Source: Oegoconia quadripuncta (lineage: Eukaryota > Arthropoda > Insecta > Lepidoptera > Autostichidae). From it: a stretch of DNA of 64,000 bases. The notes beneath the pieces were generated by a model. The model worked only from the letters and a program-made list of their open reading frames with translations. It ran no database searches and was not told the DNA's origin. Position numbers and translations under genes: made by a program. Below are positions 9,928 through 20,039 of the stretch, one piece after another; the first letter of the stretch is position 1; each line of letters begins with the position of its first letter. The stretch is taken from assembly GCA_949316235.1 (NCBI GenBank), contig OX438750.1, positions 372,001 through 436,000 on the forward strand, given 5' to 3'.

Positions 9928-10456
9928 GGTCCTTAGTCCTTACCTATGAAATTGGCGTTTTGTATGAAGAATTTCATTAAGACTGTTTTCTCCATACAAA
10001 CATTTTTGATTTTTTTTTTAGGAACGGCAAATCCAAATTTAGCTAAACTTTGTGTGTATTATCGGAAAACATTAAGTTAAGTATAGGCAGCGTTAATTTT
10101 TAAAAGTAAGCGCTTTATAAAAGTTTCAGCGAATCTAAGAAATGATTGTTTAAATTTTTTAATATAAGTATTTAAATAAAAATGCTAGGCATAAAAAAAT
10201 ATATTTAAATGTACCTTCCTTATAACTATAAAGCGAATTTGATTGATTGATTATGGGAAGCACATGAAAAGGGCTCTGTTATTTTTTTTTTATTATATGA
10301 TTTAGCCCAGAAATAATATTTCATGTGAAACCTTGAAATAATATTCCATTTTCCAAATAAAAAACAAATTTGGATATAGCCTCGAAAATCGCAGGAATTG
10401 GTACATATGATTAACGAAGAAAAAAAAACTCCAATTTCATAGGTAGGTAAAGACCC
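9928..10456 (+). mobile_element. MITE-A copy 2, with a 100-bp insertion
   Basis: Standard MITE-A ends, but longer than its sisters because of an AT-rich insert at about 10149-10250 between two 'gattatt/gattg' words. In the other copies 'aatgattatgggaagcacat' is continuous at this point. The insert ends 'gcgaatttgattgattg'. Confidence 0.8.
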
Positions 10457-10982
10457 AATATTTTAAACGTTGTTATTTAAAAGTAAACACTACATGCTAC
10501 TAAACCCCATAGGTAACATAAAACACCAATCTCCATCTGCCATTACGAGGGATTCCTGTGACAAAGGCAAAGAAGCGCTTGGGGCGTGGCCACTTGTGCC
10601 GAGTGCTTCAACAAAGAGAACAATACCTCACAGTGCATGTACTTCTGCCATGTCGAATATCAATAGATCTCGAAGCCGTCTCAAAACCTTACCTTTACGA
10701 GGATCGATTTTGAAACAATTCTACCTGTGTACTTGAAGTTAGATGTAGATACCTTCAAAGAGTACTTACCTACTCTAACTACTAATATACCGGATGAGTT
10801 TTTTTACCGTAAGGAAAAAAACAGGGCATAACTGGCCAGTAAAATAGAAGTTATTTTTCTTCAAAAACGCACGCGTGGCGTGATTCTTAGGGTTCCTAAC
10901 ACGCGAGATTTATTTGTGAACTCATATTTTCTCTAAGTTTTCTTTATTTATTTAATTTAATGATGTAATTATGTGGGACAGG
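10457..10982. other. Intergenic with an odd Cys-rich frame
   Basis: An 88-codon frame lies at 10470-10736. In another frame near 10580-10660 the sequence reads CAECFNKENNTSQCMYFCH, a Cys-x2-Cys ... Cys-x3-Cys-His spacing as in zinc ribbons of some transposase C-termini. Stops interrupt it, so at best it is a relic. Confidence 0.25.
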
Positions 10983-10996
10983 TTACAAACGCGACT

Positions 10997-11280
10997 CACC
11001 ACCTCCGCTCTCCTCCCACTGTAAGCCAGGATCAACAGTGGTACTCGACACGGCGCCCACTGAAGGTAGACGGTGCCCTACGTGACTCTATTGCTACCTT
11101 CGACCCCAGACTAATTAAAGAAAGAATTTAAGGGTGAAAAGTAGGAAAGAAAGAAAGTCCCACCTCCCCCCAGCAAATGGGAGTGTAGCTAATGTGACGC
11201 AAAAAGTCAAAGCGGCTAACCCTATGGGGGAGAGAGTCAAGTGAAGCTCGACTCCCTAATTTATACACCACACCATACAT
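10997..11280. mobile_element. 284-bp insertion with 14-bp flanking repeats
   Basis: The segment is bracketed by identical TTACAAACGCGACT at 10983-10996 and 11281-11294. A 14-bp duplication fits a non-LTR-type insertion. The insert is less AT-rich than its surroundings ('cctccgctctcctcccactg', 'ggtgccctacgtgactctat') and lacks a clear A-tail. No similar copy was seen in the window. Confidence 0.6.
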
Positions 11281-11299
11281 TTACAAACGCGACTGTTCT

Positions 11300-11892
11300 A
11301 TGCTCAGAATAAACTATGATAGTTTTGAAAAAACAAAAAAACTATCTATGCCAATACATCTGGGGGCACGGCAGTGCCCCCGCCAAGTCGAGCGCGAAGC
11401 AAACACTGCCGTACCATCCTTTACTGGAACCATTTCGCCGCATTTTCAGGCCCCTATTTTAGAACCTCTGGATAAGACTAGAACGCAGAAATTTTCGTCA
11501 TCCAGTAAGCTATAATCACATACTTAAAATCCAAAATTTCAAGTCTGTAGGTCATTTAGTTCCGAAGTTAAGCGAAAGCAAAGTTTCGCATTTATGACAC
11601 TCACTCACTCACTCACTCACTCACTCACTCATGATCATCAAAATAGAACTAGTACTTCCCATAAACTCAGAGAGCTGAAATTTGGTACAGAGTTATGGTT
11701 CAATGGCCACATAAAGGGAAAACTATAAAAACTAGGATAATCGAAGATCTGGAGTACCTGGTGACCCTGATTAGGAAACACAAGAGCCCAACCAAACTAT
11801 TAGAGATCGACATATACCGCCTTTACAAAAAATATTCAACTTGGTGGGCCGCTTCATTTGATGTCAAAAATCGAAGGTCTGAAGTATCTGAT
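11300..11892. repeat. Unclassified repeat around the CACT array
   Basis: Carries a hairpin-like 'gggggcacggcagtgccccc' at 11361-11380 and then 'aaatttggtacagagttatg'. The 108-codon frame at 11695-12021 has no recognisable domain. The layout resembles a repeat frequent in moth genomes, but I cannot name its class. Confidence 0.35.
11599..11631. repeat. (CACT)n microsatellite
   Basis: Eight tandem CACT units inside an unclassified repeat ('gcacggcagtgcccccgcc' upstream, 'atcatcaaaatagaactagt' downstream). Confidence 0.9.
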
Positions 11893-12475
11893 GAAGAACC
11901 CTCAGCTGGTGTCAGCTGTATTAGAGATATGGTAATGCCCCCTTCTACTATTGGTAGGTACATAGAAAAATCGACTGTCATTGCAAAAATCCAGCGTAGT
12001 GGGACACATCTTCTAATTTAATCTAGCCTATAGCATCCCACTGCTGGGCGCATGCTTCCCCTTCTGCTTATAATACGCATATAAATAAAATTAAAGGAAA
12101 ACTCAGGATAAGACTACACTGGCTTTTATACTTATACTTACAAGTTTACAAGAAGAAATAGTCGAACGATTAACTTTATGTCTTACGAAGAACCCTCAGC
12201 TGGTCCCAGCTGTATTAAAGATATGGTAATGCCCCCTTCTACTATTGGTACATAAAAAAATCGACTGTCCAGCGTAGTGGGACACATCTTCTAATTTAAT
12301 CTAGCCTATAGCGTCCCACTGCTGGGCGAATGCCTCCCCTTCTGCTTTTAATACGAATATAAATAAAATTAAAAGAAAACTCTGGATAAGACTAGACTGG
12401 CTTTTATACTTATACTTACTTATACTTATTACAAGTTTACAAGAAGAAATAGTCAAACGATTAATTTTATTCTAC
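11893..12475. repeat. 294-bp tandem duplication, two units
   Basis: Unit 1 (11893-12186) and unit 2 (12187-12475) both run from 'gaagaaccctcagctggt' through 'cccactgctgggcg' to 'caagaagaaatagtc'. They differ by substitutions and several small indels, so the duplication is not recent. The 'gtcccactgctgggc' piece is a LINE motif also present at 22266. Confidence 0.7.
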
Positions 12476-13154
12476 TCGAACATTACACAAATTAAATAAA
12501 CAAACGAAAATTTGGTCAAAATATAATGCATTGGCTAAGAGTGGCGGTGATACCCGCACGCGTCGCTAGATGGCGTTGACTGTATTTTAAAACGCGCTTA
12601 CGTTTTGTTTTTCCGATAACCTTATATGGCAAAGTGGCAACCGGCCGCGTTACAGTCGTTTACGACATTCTTCTATTGCGCTTGAAAATGTTTGCTAGGG
12701 ATTAGGAGGGATTATTTAGTACCTACTTTTAGTTTTCTAGGTTTAATTTACAGTTAGGCAGTACTTCGAATCGCGTTCGTGTTTATAAGTACTTTTCTAG
12801 TATTCTAGTTTAGTTTATTTAGTTAGATATTACTTCGTTTCGTTTAAAAATATCATTAATTTAGCTGTATTTCAGTACTAGGTAGGTAGTACCTTTGGTA
12901 GAAAGTTCATTGATAATTAATTATATTGACACTTGTCTAATAATTAAGAGTTAACGTTTTGCTTATAGTTTGTATAGATTGAGTAGGCAGAGTAATATTT
13001 TCTTTAAGTTTTTTTTATTAAGACAAAAGAAGTCTTAAAGATATAAGTAGGTTTTAGTCTAAATATTATCGGTATTTCTGATTTGTTGTCCATATACTAA
13101 AGGTCGTTGAGTTTAATTGTGTTTGATTTCGCAAGATAATAATTATCGTAAAAA
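12476..13154 (+). other. Unique leader upstream of the OTU-like frame
   Basis: AT-rich with 'gtacctac' and 'tagtttagtttatttagtta' words. No repeat match elsewhere in the window. It could be the 5' untranslated part of whatever carried the OTU-like frame. No promoter is convincing. Confidence 0.3.
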
Positions 13155-13322
13155 ATGTCGATAATATTAAAAGACGACGATGAACTTAGTGGCTACCAAG
13201 TAGTTGGTATGCCCAAAGACGGGTCTTGTCTCTTCCATTCAATATCTCTCTTGGTGTATGGTAGAACTGACTCAACTTTCAGTATCAAGTATATTTGTAG
13301 AAACGTGGGCATATATATATAA
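13155..13322 (+). pseudogene. OTU cysteine protease N-terminal fragment
   Basis: A 55-codon frame from an ATG in the context aaaaATGtcg. It encodes ...GYQVVGMPKDGSCLFHSIS, then LVYGRTDSTFSIKYICRN. The DGSCLFHSIS motif is the signature of OTU-family deubiquitinases, in which the Cys is catalytic and the Asp lies three positions before it. The following YGR..S..IK matches the usual helix start. The frame ends in a 43-bp palindrome at 13297-13339, so the catalytic His and most of the fold (about 120 residues) are missing. OTU domains occur in host enzymes and inside some transposons (Helitron-type and others), and I cannot tell which this is. The adjacent inverted duplication suggests a rearranged element. 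Confidence 0.65.
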
Positions 13323-13339
13323 TATGCCCACGTTTCTAC
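13297..13339. repeat. Short perfect palindrome
   Basis: gtagaaacgtgggcatat mirrored around a TA-rich centre. It forms the junction between the OTU-like frame and the left arm of the inverted duplication. Confidence 0.85.
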
Positions 13340-13344
13340 AAAAA

Positions 13345-13582
13345 GAAGTGAAATCCCACCAAAAACATTCTGTAAAAAACTAGCCAAGTCTCGATGGAGC
13401 TGCTTGATTATCTCTAAAAAGTAATGAAATCTATACAAAGTCGTGCCAAGTGTAAGGTTCCTTACTGCGATTTCTTTATTATTATAGTTAATGTTGTGTG
13501 ACTTGGCCATTGAAGGGTACACAGGGGTACAAAACCAGGTGCTCCATGACACCATTGCACCAATCTGTCGCCAGAACCGCTA
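13345..13582 (-). repeat. Left arm of 240-bp inverted duplication
   Basis: Reverse complement of 13751-13988 with about one substitution over the bulk of the arm (ccattgaag against ccgttgaag) plus small gaps at the outer edge. It carries a mirrored copy of the LanC-like fragment at 13519-13581. The near identity implies a recent event. Confidence 0.85.
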
Positions 13583-13750
13583 CGCATTGTCGATCGAAAA
13601 TTGCCACTTGGAAAACGTTGATTCAATAACCAGTCAATTGTAGGCTTGATAAAGCCACTAACGTATAAAGAATGTTATGTAAACGCCACACAGATTATTC
13701 GCTAATAGTTTGCCATTGAACATTCTTAATAACATAATTAATAACATTAA

Positions 13751-13988
13751 TAGCGGTTCTGGCGACAGATTGGTGCAATGGTGTCATGGAGCACCTGGTT
13801 TTGTACCCCTGTGTACCCTTCAACGGCCAAGTCACACAACATTAACTATAATAATAAAGAAATCGCAGTAAGGAACCTTACACTTGGCACGACTTTGTAT
13901 AGATTTCATTACTTTTTAGAGATAATCAAGCAGCTCCATCGAGACTTGGCTAGTTTTTTACAGAATGTTTTTGGTGGGATTATATATT
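13751..13988 (+). repeat. Right arm of 240-bp inverted duplication
   Basis: Mirror of 13345-13582, separated by a 168-bp AT-rich spacer. The frames at 13193-13555 (minus) and 13778-14092 (plus) are the same chance frame read from the two arms. Confidence 0.85.
13752..13814 (+). pseudogene. LanC-like (LANCL) exon fragment
   Basis: Reads SGSGDRLVQWCHGAPGFVP followed by LC. The WCHGAPG block is the signature of LanC-like proteins, where the Cys is a zinc ligand. An AG directly precedes the match (13750-13753, ...aatag), as at a splice acceptor. After about 21 codons the similarity stops and the frame meets a stop soon after. The parent proteins are about 400 residues, so only a small exon piece is present. 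A second, mirrored copy lies in the left arm. I infer capture of a host exon by a mobile or rearranged element. Confidence 0.55.
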
Positions 13989-14389
13989 TCACTTACCTAA
14001 TGTGCCCTATTTTATTCCTTACGTTTAAAAAACTCATTAAGAAATTAAACTCAAATAATTCCTTTTTGTTTTGTTTTGAAACTATCTTTTGATCTATGTC
14101 TTCTTGAACCAGTGGCGTGCCTTTCATATAGGCAGAAAGGCACTGCCTACTCTAGCAAAATTAGTAAATTTCCCTACAATATGAACAATATATCAGACAC
14201 GTTCTATCAATGTGAAATCTATAAATTCTAGAAATGTGAACAAATACTCTAATCATTTACGAAGATTGCTATAAAAATATTGTAGTTGTATTTTTCGCAT
14301 TAAATTTTATCATTCTGCATACCCCGTGACAATGTGCTGTGCATGCCACCGACTTGGACGATAATATAATTATTTGTCCCCATGCGTGG
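13989..14389. other. Intergenic, no gene seen
   Basis: AT-rich. No frame, SINE head or inverted-repeat end recognised. Confidence 0.4.
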
Positions 14390-14550
14390 TACATATTTAG
14401 TACTCGGTTCGGTTGGTGGTGGGGCATTATAAAAGTCCGCCTGGCTAGCTAACCACCGTCTAAGTCTGACGCCAAACAGTAATGTTAATAGCATTGTTAT
14501 GTTCCGGTTGTCAGGGATAAGATAGCCAGTCCCTCAAATAAGATGGGGTT
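14390..14550 (+). mobile_element. SINE-1, interrupted copy, left part
   Basis: 'gtactcggttcggttggtgg', 'cgcctggctagctaaccacc' and 'gttccggttgtcagggataa' follow the SINE-1 body. It breaks after 'gatggggtttc' and appears to resume at 14852. Confidence 0.75.
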
Positions 14551-14851
14551 TCATTCGGCCATTACACTTCACGTAGCTTATGACCGTAGCTTTATCAACA
14601 ATGCCCAAAGCATTATTTTTGTATTAATTACGTGATAAAATACAAGACTTAAGCTAGTGATCATACGTGTCGAGAACTAGTGTCTAACTACCATATGTCT
14701 TTGTATATTACATTTATCTAATTACATTTTTAGAGATCTTAATTTCTAGAGATGCTTGGAGGTAAAACAATAAAAATAAATAGCCGTGTCTGTCATAAGT
14801 TCGGTCATTATGAATATAAATATGCACGCGATGAAGCGGAATGGAGTTCTG
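14551..14851. other. About 300-bp insert in SINE-1, unknown
   Basis: Separates the two halves of one SINE-1 copy. No clear inverted ends or A-tail. It may be an insertion or replaced sequence. Confidence 0.35.
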
Positions 14852-14921
14852 ACGACCTATCATCCCTTAACATCGTTCAGATTGAAGTCAATTGCTAACC
14901 CGTTGTGCATAAAGAAAAATG
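14852..14921 (+). mobile_element. SINE-1, interrupted copy, 3' end
   Basis: 'gacgacctatcatcccttaa' to 'acccgttgtgcataaag' aligns with the SINE-1 3' end, and the order and strand fit the left part at 14390. Confidence 0.5.
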
Positions 14922-15185
14922 TTGTCGCGTGTATGTATACATCATTTGAGCACGTACATATCCGTCGCTATACATATACTTGTATGTACGTATATACATA
15001 CCACACTTGTAATAATTTCCACTAATCTGTATCTATATCGGTCCGTCCGTCCGTCTCGTCATAGACGCTTGATTTACATGCGGTATCATATACCTACACT
15101 AGGGCTTTCACATGTCACATAGTTTATACGATATTATTTGGCATTTCAATTTATTTTTGAGTACTTACATACATAATGTCACGAC

Positions 15186-15530
15186 CTTAGATTAATGATT
15201 GGTCTCCGCGCCGCTACGACTAGATACCGTCAGCGTACTCGAAAAATGCGGCAACAAATACTACGCCGTATTCGGCGTACCCGCGCAGTCACGCCACAAG
15301 TTCAAATTTAAAATTTTGGTTTAAGACTGAAGCAAAATGCCGGTTTGCGTAGTCAAACTATGTAATAACAATACTACAAAAAACAAGAAAGATACTGGCA
15401 TCACATACCATCAGTAAGTACTGTATAAATCTACACACTACAATATTGAGTTGCCGCATTCAGGAACCTGTTTTTTCTTCATAGTGCGGTATCTAGTCGT
15501 AGCGGCGCGGAGACCAATCATTAATCTAAG
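15186..15530 (+). mobile_element. P-MITE copy 1 (P-element-type, 8-bp TSD)
   Basis: 345 bp with inverted ends of about 40 bp (CTTAGATTAATGATTGGTCT and its complement). It is flanked by GTCACGAC (15178-15185) and GTCACAAC (15531-15538), 7 of 8 identical. An 8-bp duplication is the rule for P elements, and the interior encodes a THAP-like first exon. The copy at 25700 has exactly the same length and only a few substitutions, so both probably moved not long ago. Confidence 0.8.
15337..15417 (+). pseudogene. THAP-type first-exon relic in P-MITE
   Basis: A 26-codon frame starts MPVCVVKLCNNNTTKNKK and ends GITYHQ, then TAA. THAP domains begin M-P-x-C-x(2,4)-C, carry a K-rich stretch, and then read G(I/V)xFH. 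This matches, with Cys4 and Cys9 as the first zinc ligands. The apparent stop overlaps CAGTAAGT, a good splice donor (GT at 15414-15415), so the reading probably continued into a lost second exon. The remaining Cys/His ligands and the catalytic domain of a P-type transposase are absent. THAP domains bind the element's own ends in P elements. Confidence 0.65.
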
Positions 15531-15804
15531 GTCACAACCTTTAGTCTGAATATATATTTTACTAAAATGAATTGATATGTATAAACGAGTAAATTTCAAA
15601 TAGTTTACAATAGAAATAACATAATATTTACATAATTAGTAAATGATGGCCAGAGATATCCCAAACATTAAAAGTATACGATAAAAGACTTCTATCTTTA
15701 TCGAAATGAATACCCTTCACATTCGCAGAAAGCTGCTTGGTTAGTCTTTCCTGTATAGACTTATCAATGGTTTGGTTACCTCATTTAAAATCGTAGAGCA
15801 CTAA

Positions 15805-16118
15805 GGCCCGTTTAATAAACCAATCTCAATACAAGTCTTGAGGCTGTATCAACCGAGATGCGTCTTAAGCAGTTGACGCTATTTCTATCTATAATCTGGA
15901 GGTCTACTCAGCTTAGATCAATTCTCAAGTATTCGCCACAGGTGCGAATGAATGATAGTCTTGAGTTTCGTTTATAAATACGCGCACCTCTCAAGTGAGT
16001 ACTGCTTGAGTATGCACGTGCTTTGCAGGACTCAAGTTAGGTTTATTAATCAACACGTTTACTTGAGACAGGTCACAAGACTGTTCTCAATCTTGAGAAT
16101 GGTTTATTCATACGGGTC
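15805..16118 (+). mobile_element. HARB-N copy 3, complete, TAA duplicated
   Basis: 314 bp from GGCCCGTTTAATAAACC to GGTTTATTCATACGGGTC, with TAA at 15802-15804 and 16119-16121. There is an internal deletion relative to copy 41389 near 'gacgctatttctatctataa'. Confidence 0.85.
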
Positions 16119-16792
16119 TAAGTGTCCCTTACCGTATTCCCAGATATCCCCTCACTAAAGTCTTTTCGTGCCCCTCTTCCAGCACAAATATTGGCTACAA
16201 TGCCTATTACTAGAATATGTAGCGAATGTAATTCCATTTGTAACGTTCATATTGATATAGACATATTCCACGACTCGCTCTCCACATTTAGTCGAAAGAT
16301 AGTGAAGATTCCATCGATCGACTGACGATTGATCTCACCTACTGTATCTGCTTTTTGTTATTGGTATTTTACTTTAGTGTTCAATGTAAATGTACCTATC
16401 ACCTTTACACACACTTAGCTATAAGTAGTTGATAGTAAAGTTTTGAAAATATTTTATTTAACCTACCCAAACTTATTTAAGATACTTTCAAAATTCTTTT
16501 TTTATAGTTTAAAATTCTATGCCTAAAGTTTTATAGTGTTATCGTACTACATGCATTTGAGTGTTGTGCTCGTCTGTAATTGGAGTTCATACCAGGGCTT
16601 CTATTACATAATTTCATCGTTATCGTCATTGTGATTGGTTGGCTCATCGCTCGCTCGATAATTTGACGGTTTCTCATTGGTCAACGTAATCCATGACGAT
16701 ACAGATGGAAGTTATATTATCTAAGGGCAGATAATTTTAGTTTAAATGATTTTGTAATGTATGTACTCTGTTGGTGAGCCTAAATAAATAAA
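16119..16792. other. Intergenic, no gene seen
   Basis: Mixed composition. 'gttggctcatcgctcgctcg' near 16640 lies in a slightly GC-richer patch. No domain-bearing frame. Confidence 0.4.
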
Positions 16793-16885
16793 TAAGTTTA
16801 ATGATTGAACAACATCCACGGTTCTCCTTACGAAATATACAGAATGCACATGTGACTGGGGGGTGAGCCCATCGCCGGACTGTCT
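16793..16885 (-). repeat. GG repeat, copy 1
   Basis: 'cacggttctccttacgaaat' and 'gggggtgagcccatcgccgg' match 46755-46845. Looks like a retroelement 3' region read on the opposite strand. Confidence 0.45.
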
Positions 16886-16992
16886 ATCTTGGCACATGTT
16901 TAGTACTCGGTGTATTTAGTAGTCGTTTTTAAATATCTCATTTGCTCCCAACATCATATCTGTTGTGTTCCAGCTACTTAAGAATGTCATCT

Positions 16993-17193
16993 TACTTTTA
17001 GTTAATATTTAAATTCATTCATAGAGTAATAGTAATTAATTCCTTGGTGGCAGCAACTACTTTACTTGGGGGGCGGGACTTTACTGAAAATCAGCAAATC
17101 TGCTGAGTCCCTACCTTTTCATCACAGTTTGACCTAATTTATTATCAATTTATTACTTGTTATATTAACTGTTTGATGAATAAATACCTTTTA
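16993..17193 (+). repeat. Q repeat, copy 2
   Basis: Second copy of 243-444, same strand, with about a dozen differences. Confidence 0.6.
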
Positions 17194-17625
17194 TTTATTT
17201 ATCTTAACTTGGTATCCCATACGATTGAGGTACGATTGATTTTTTATGTTACGCAATATGCTTTTATGCAACTTACCTTACCTATGGAGTCTGGTTAACA
17301 AATGATGTCATATTTTAAAGTACATGAGCTACTTATGTAATTTATGTAAGCAACAGTTTGTTTCTCAAATAAATAAATAAAATGTTACAGCGTGGTTAAA
17401 ACTTGTGGCCATTGATAAGGTTGTAGAGAGGCTTGCAAACTTTGAGTATTTTGTGATGAAGGAAATGATTGAGTGGCAACCCTGTGACCAATTTCCATGC
17501 TTACGCGGTATACACCCACAACTTTAATTAAAACACACATATCTAAGCGCACGAGCGTACACTTGCCAAGTTCTCAAATAAAAAAACTGGTCACACTTAC
17601 AACGTGCACTATTTACACGAACAGT
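17194..17625. other. Intergenic, no gene seen
   Basis: AT-rich. 'aaataaataaataaaatg' near 17370 is the only tail-like string. Confidence 0.4.
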
Positions 17626-18025
17626 TTCGAGCTTTTTGGCGGGATCTCGGCGAGTGAAGTTGCATTTTTCTTTATAATTCTTATAATTTGTGCATTCTAA
17701 CTTTTGACGCTTAATAATGGCAGAATATTGTGCAGGAAATGTTATTGACATTACACACACGTGAAGGGAAGTGTAAATGAAACGAAGCTTTCGGGTTCCC
17801 ACAAGAAGCCGCTAAAATCTTTTGTAAAACATTCTGCCACTTTACTGAAGAATGACTTGACCGTGACTAGACTCTGTATACGCCCAGTATACGACGAATT
17901 ACTTGTTTTGACTGAGACTGACTTAAAAACTGAAGAAATAAGAAAAATAAGACTTGGCTGTTATGGGCTTAGATCCCTTTGCCTTCTCCGAGAGGAGGGA
18001 ATAAAACGAAAAAAAAACGAACAGT
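17626..18025 (+). mobile_element. AA retroposon copy 2 (most open)
   Basis: 'gagctttttggcgggatctc' to 'ggagggaataaaacg' plus A-run. This copy keeps a 99-codon frame. Confidence 0.65.
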
Positions 18026-18060
18026 TTCGAATCAATTTTACACTCCCAATAGTTCAGTAA
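17761..18060 (+). pseudogene. Open frame of the AA retroposon
   Basis: 99 codons: KGSVNETKLSGSHKKPLKSF ... TVTRLCIRPVYDELLVLTET ... RLGCYGLRSLCLLREEG, then the A-rich tail is translated as KRKKNE. The same peptide can be followed in broken form at 8690-8860 and 58650-58890. In the 58650 copy it is preceded by MAEYCAAMVSDGVQVKGSVN. Conservation across copies hints at a once-coding source, either a host transcript that was retroposed or a LINE 3' frame. I do not recognise the domain. Confidence 0.4.
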
Positions 18061-18067
18061 CTATTTG

Positions 18068-18280
18068 AAACTAGTTTTCCGCCCGCGTCTTCGCCTGCGT
18101 TACAAAAACTTTATCGCGGATACTATACGCGGAACTACTCACTTTATCGGGATAACAAAATCCTATGTTTTAATCCAGGGTATGTTCTACCTATATATCG
18201 TCCAAATCCGTTCATCCATATCGCCGTGATTGAGGAACAAACAAACATCCAAACTGTCGCATTTATAATATTAGTTAGAT
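18068..18280 (+). mobile_element. I-family element
   Basis: From 'ctagttttccgcccgcgtct' to 'catttataatattagtta', with the internal 'gttcatccatatcgccgtga' block. Family copies occur at 27289 (inverted), 44654, 48618, 49641, 55660 (inverted) and 60570. Confidence 0.75.
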
Positions 18281-19009
18281 ACATAATGTACCTAACGTAT
18301 TTTATTCAGATGACGATCATTACACAATATTGCAAAATTCAAAACAATAACTACATCAGATCTTGGCCGCATTCTGGTCTCCGAGAATTTGTTGTTTTTG
18401 CCATCGACTCGCTAATAAAAAGCCCCGAAATCTAAGCTGTGTAGAAAATGTGTTCAGGATCGCTAACATGCAGGAAACCTAGAATGCTGGCAACATTATC
18501 TGATAAATGTATTAATATAAGTTTGTGATTTAAACTTTATACACGTTGTAATATAATAAAATCTTCAAAATGAAACCAACAAGTCTTATTGTCTTAAAAT
18601 ATTGTGTACTGTATCAATTTATAGAATTTCTATTCGACATGTAAGTATTGTTAGTCATTTAATCAAAGCTCTTGTGAAAAGGAAGTATATGCATTTCGTT
18701 TTTGTTGAAGCACGGAAGAGTTCGTGGAACTTGGTATTAATCTAGAATTTCAACTATTTTATAAATTTAAATGACAGCTGAATGAGAACTTGGCTCCTTT
18801 TTAATATTAATGTTTCTGATGCGTATAAATAACTGGGTTAATATTCACATAAAACATAAAGAAATATCCAAGTGCCGTCTAAACTACGAACAAATAGTAA
18901 ATCGAATAATGTTTTTTTCTGTAAAGCTGGATTGATTTGGATGAACTCTCGTTCTCTTAATAAGGTTTCGGTAGAACATAGATTATTAAGCTTCAAAACT
19001 CAGAACAAA
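18281..19009. other. Intergenic, no gene seen
   Basis: AT-rich with only short chance frames and no recognised repeat. Confidence 0.4.
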
Positions 19010-19082
19010 TTATCAGAAATAAAAACAAAAATGCAACATCACTCTCTGAGTTCCGCCAAAAAGCCACATATTTATAACTTGT
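19010..19082 (-). mobile_element. AA retroposon fragment
   Basis: Reverse complement of the AA 5' part ('ggctttttggcggaactcag' when read on minus). Confidence 0.5.
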
Positions 19083-19200
19083 AAGCACAGACTAAAAAAA
19101 ATTTAGGCGTGCCATTTATTCTCAGCAGTACTGAGAGAGGAGAAGTGGATTGTGAAACTCTAGTGTTTTGTAGTGTTTTTACCCGACTGTAAGAATACCC

Positions 19201-19515
19201 TTTTTTTTATGCACGACGGGTTCGTACTTGACCTCAATCACACCTGATGTTAAGTGAAGATGAGGTCGAAGGTGAAAGCGTACTGACCCGGACACATCTT
19301 CTTATCTCTGACTTATCTCTTATATCTTATCTCTGACAACCGGAACACAACAATGCTATTAACAATGCTGTTTGGCGGCAGATTTTAGATAAGATGGTGG
19401 GTAGCTAGCCAGGCGGACATTTAAAATGCCCTACCACCAACCAAACCGAGTACTTAAACATGTATCCAGCAGCATAAACCCAATGTTATTTACATTGGGC
19501 CACGGAGGCGGTTAC
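19201..19515 (-). mobile_element. SINE-1, B-box region deleted
   Basis: T-run and 'atgcacgacgggttcg' (3' end) to 'ggccacggaggcggtta' (5' head). The middle has an extra 'cttatatcttatctc' slip. The B-box segment is deleted between 'acatgtatcc' and 'cataaacccaatg'. It abuts an M repeat. Confidence 0.8.
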
Positions 19516-19670
19516 CTCCTGTAGCTTAAACGGCTTGACGGATTTCGAAGTGCGAGGTGTCGTTAGATTCGTCTTGATCTCTGGAGGACATTTTACGGTA
19601 AATAATCCAATATGGCGTCCGCGAAATGCGGATGCTGTCGGATTCGTTGGTTTCTAAACTCATGTTTTTT
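19516..19670 (+). repeat. M repeat
   Basis: 'cggcttgacggatttcgaag', 'ttagattcgtcttgatctct' and 'atggcgtccgcgaaatgcgg' as in 31920-32030 and 3676-3785. Confidence 0.6.
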
Positions 19671-20039
19671 CTCTAACGGCATGCTTATACACAAAGCTAT
19701 ACCTCCTTAATGGAGTCATGCCAACTCTCAACCAGACCACCGTGGCTTGTCCCAAATCGTCGTGATATATTAAAATATAATATCAGATCAGTAAACAGTC
19801 TAAATATTCTACGCGTTTCCCTGACTGATGAGTTTAGCCGGGCTTATAGCCTAGATATGTGAACCTAACTAATTGACGTCAGTTATTTTTGGTTATTCAC
19901 TGAAATTATCGCCGTTGAGACTCGTTTACACGATGTCAGCTACTAGCTGGTAAGTGGTCAGCAGCTTGTCTATACAGTACTGTCACTTGCCCATTCAAAA
20001 TTTATCATAAAACAGTAATTATATGCAAAATTTCAATGA
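19671..20039. other. Intergenic, no gene seen
   Basis: No repeat or domain recognised. Confidence 0.4.

Noticed and set aside
10470..10736. 88-codon frame or zinc-ribbon gene
   Set aside because: The Cys-x2-Cys ... Cys-x3-Cys-His reading is in a different frame and is interrupted by stops. No partner domain is present.
11599..11631. CRISPR-like or regulatory array
   Set aside because: A simple CACT microsatellite without spacers.
13193..14092. Two 100-residue proteins with nearly the same sequence
   Set aside because: They are one chance frame read from the two arms of the inverted duplication. The meaningful frame in the arms is the short LanC-like one.
243..17193. The two Q copies as LTRs of one retrotransposon
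   Set aside because: Same strand but 16.5 kb apart with unrelated, heavily nested sequence between them, no TG...CA ends, and no gag/pol.
18068..18280. I elements as Helitrons
   Set aside because: I could not find a consistent 5'-TC start and 3' hairpin + CTRR end, and several copies have a mirrored start, so the class was left open.
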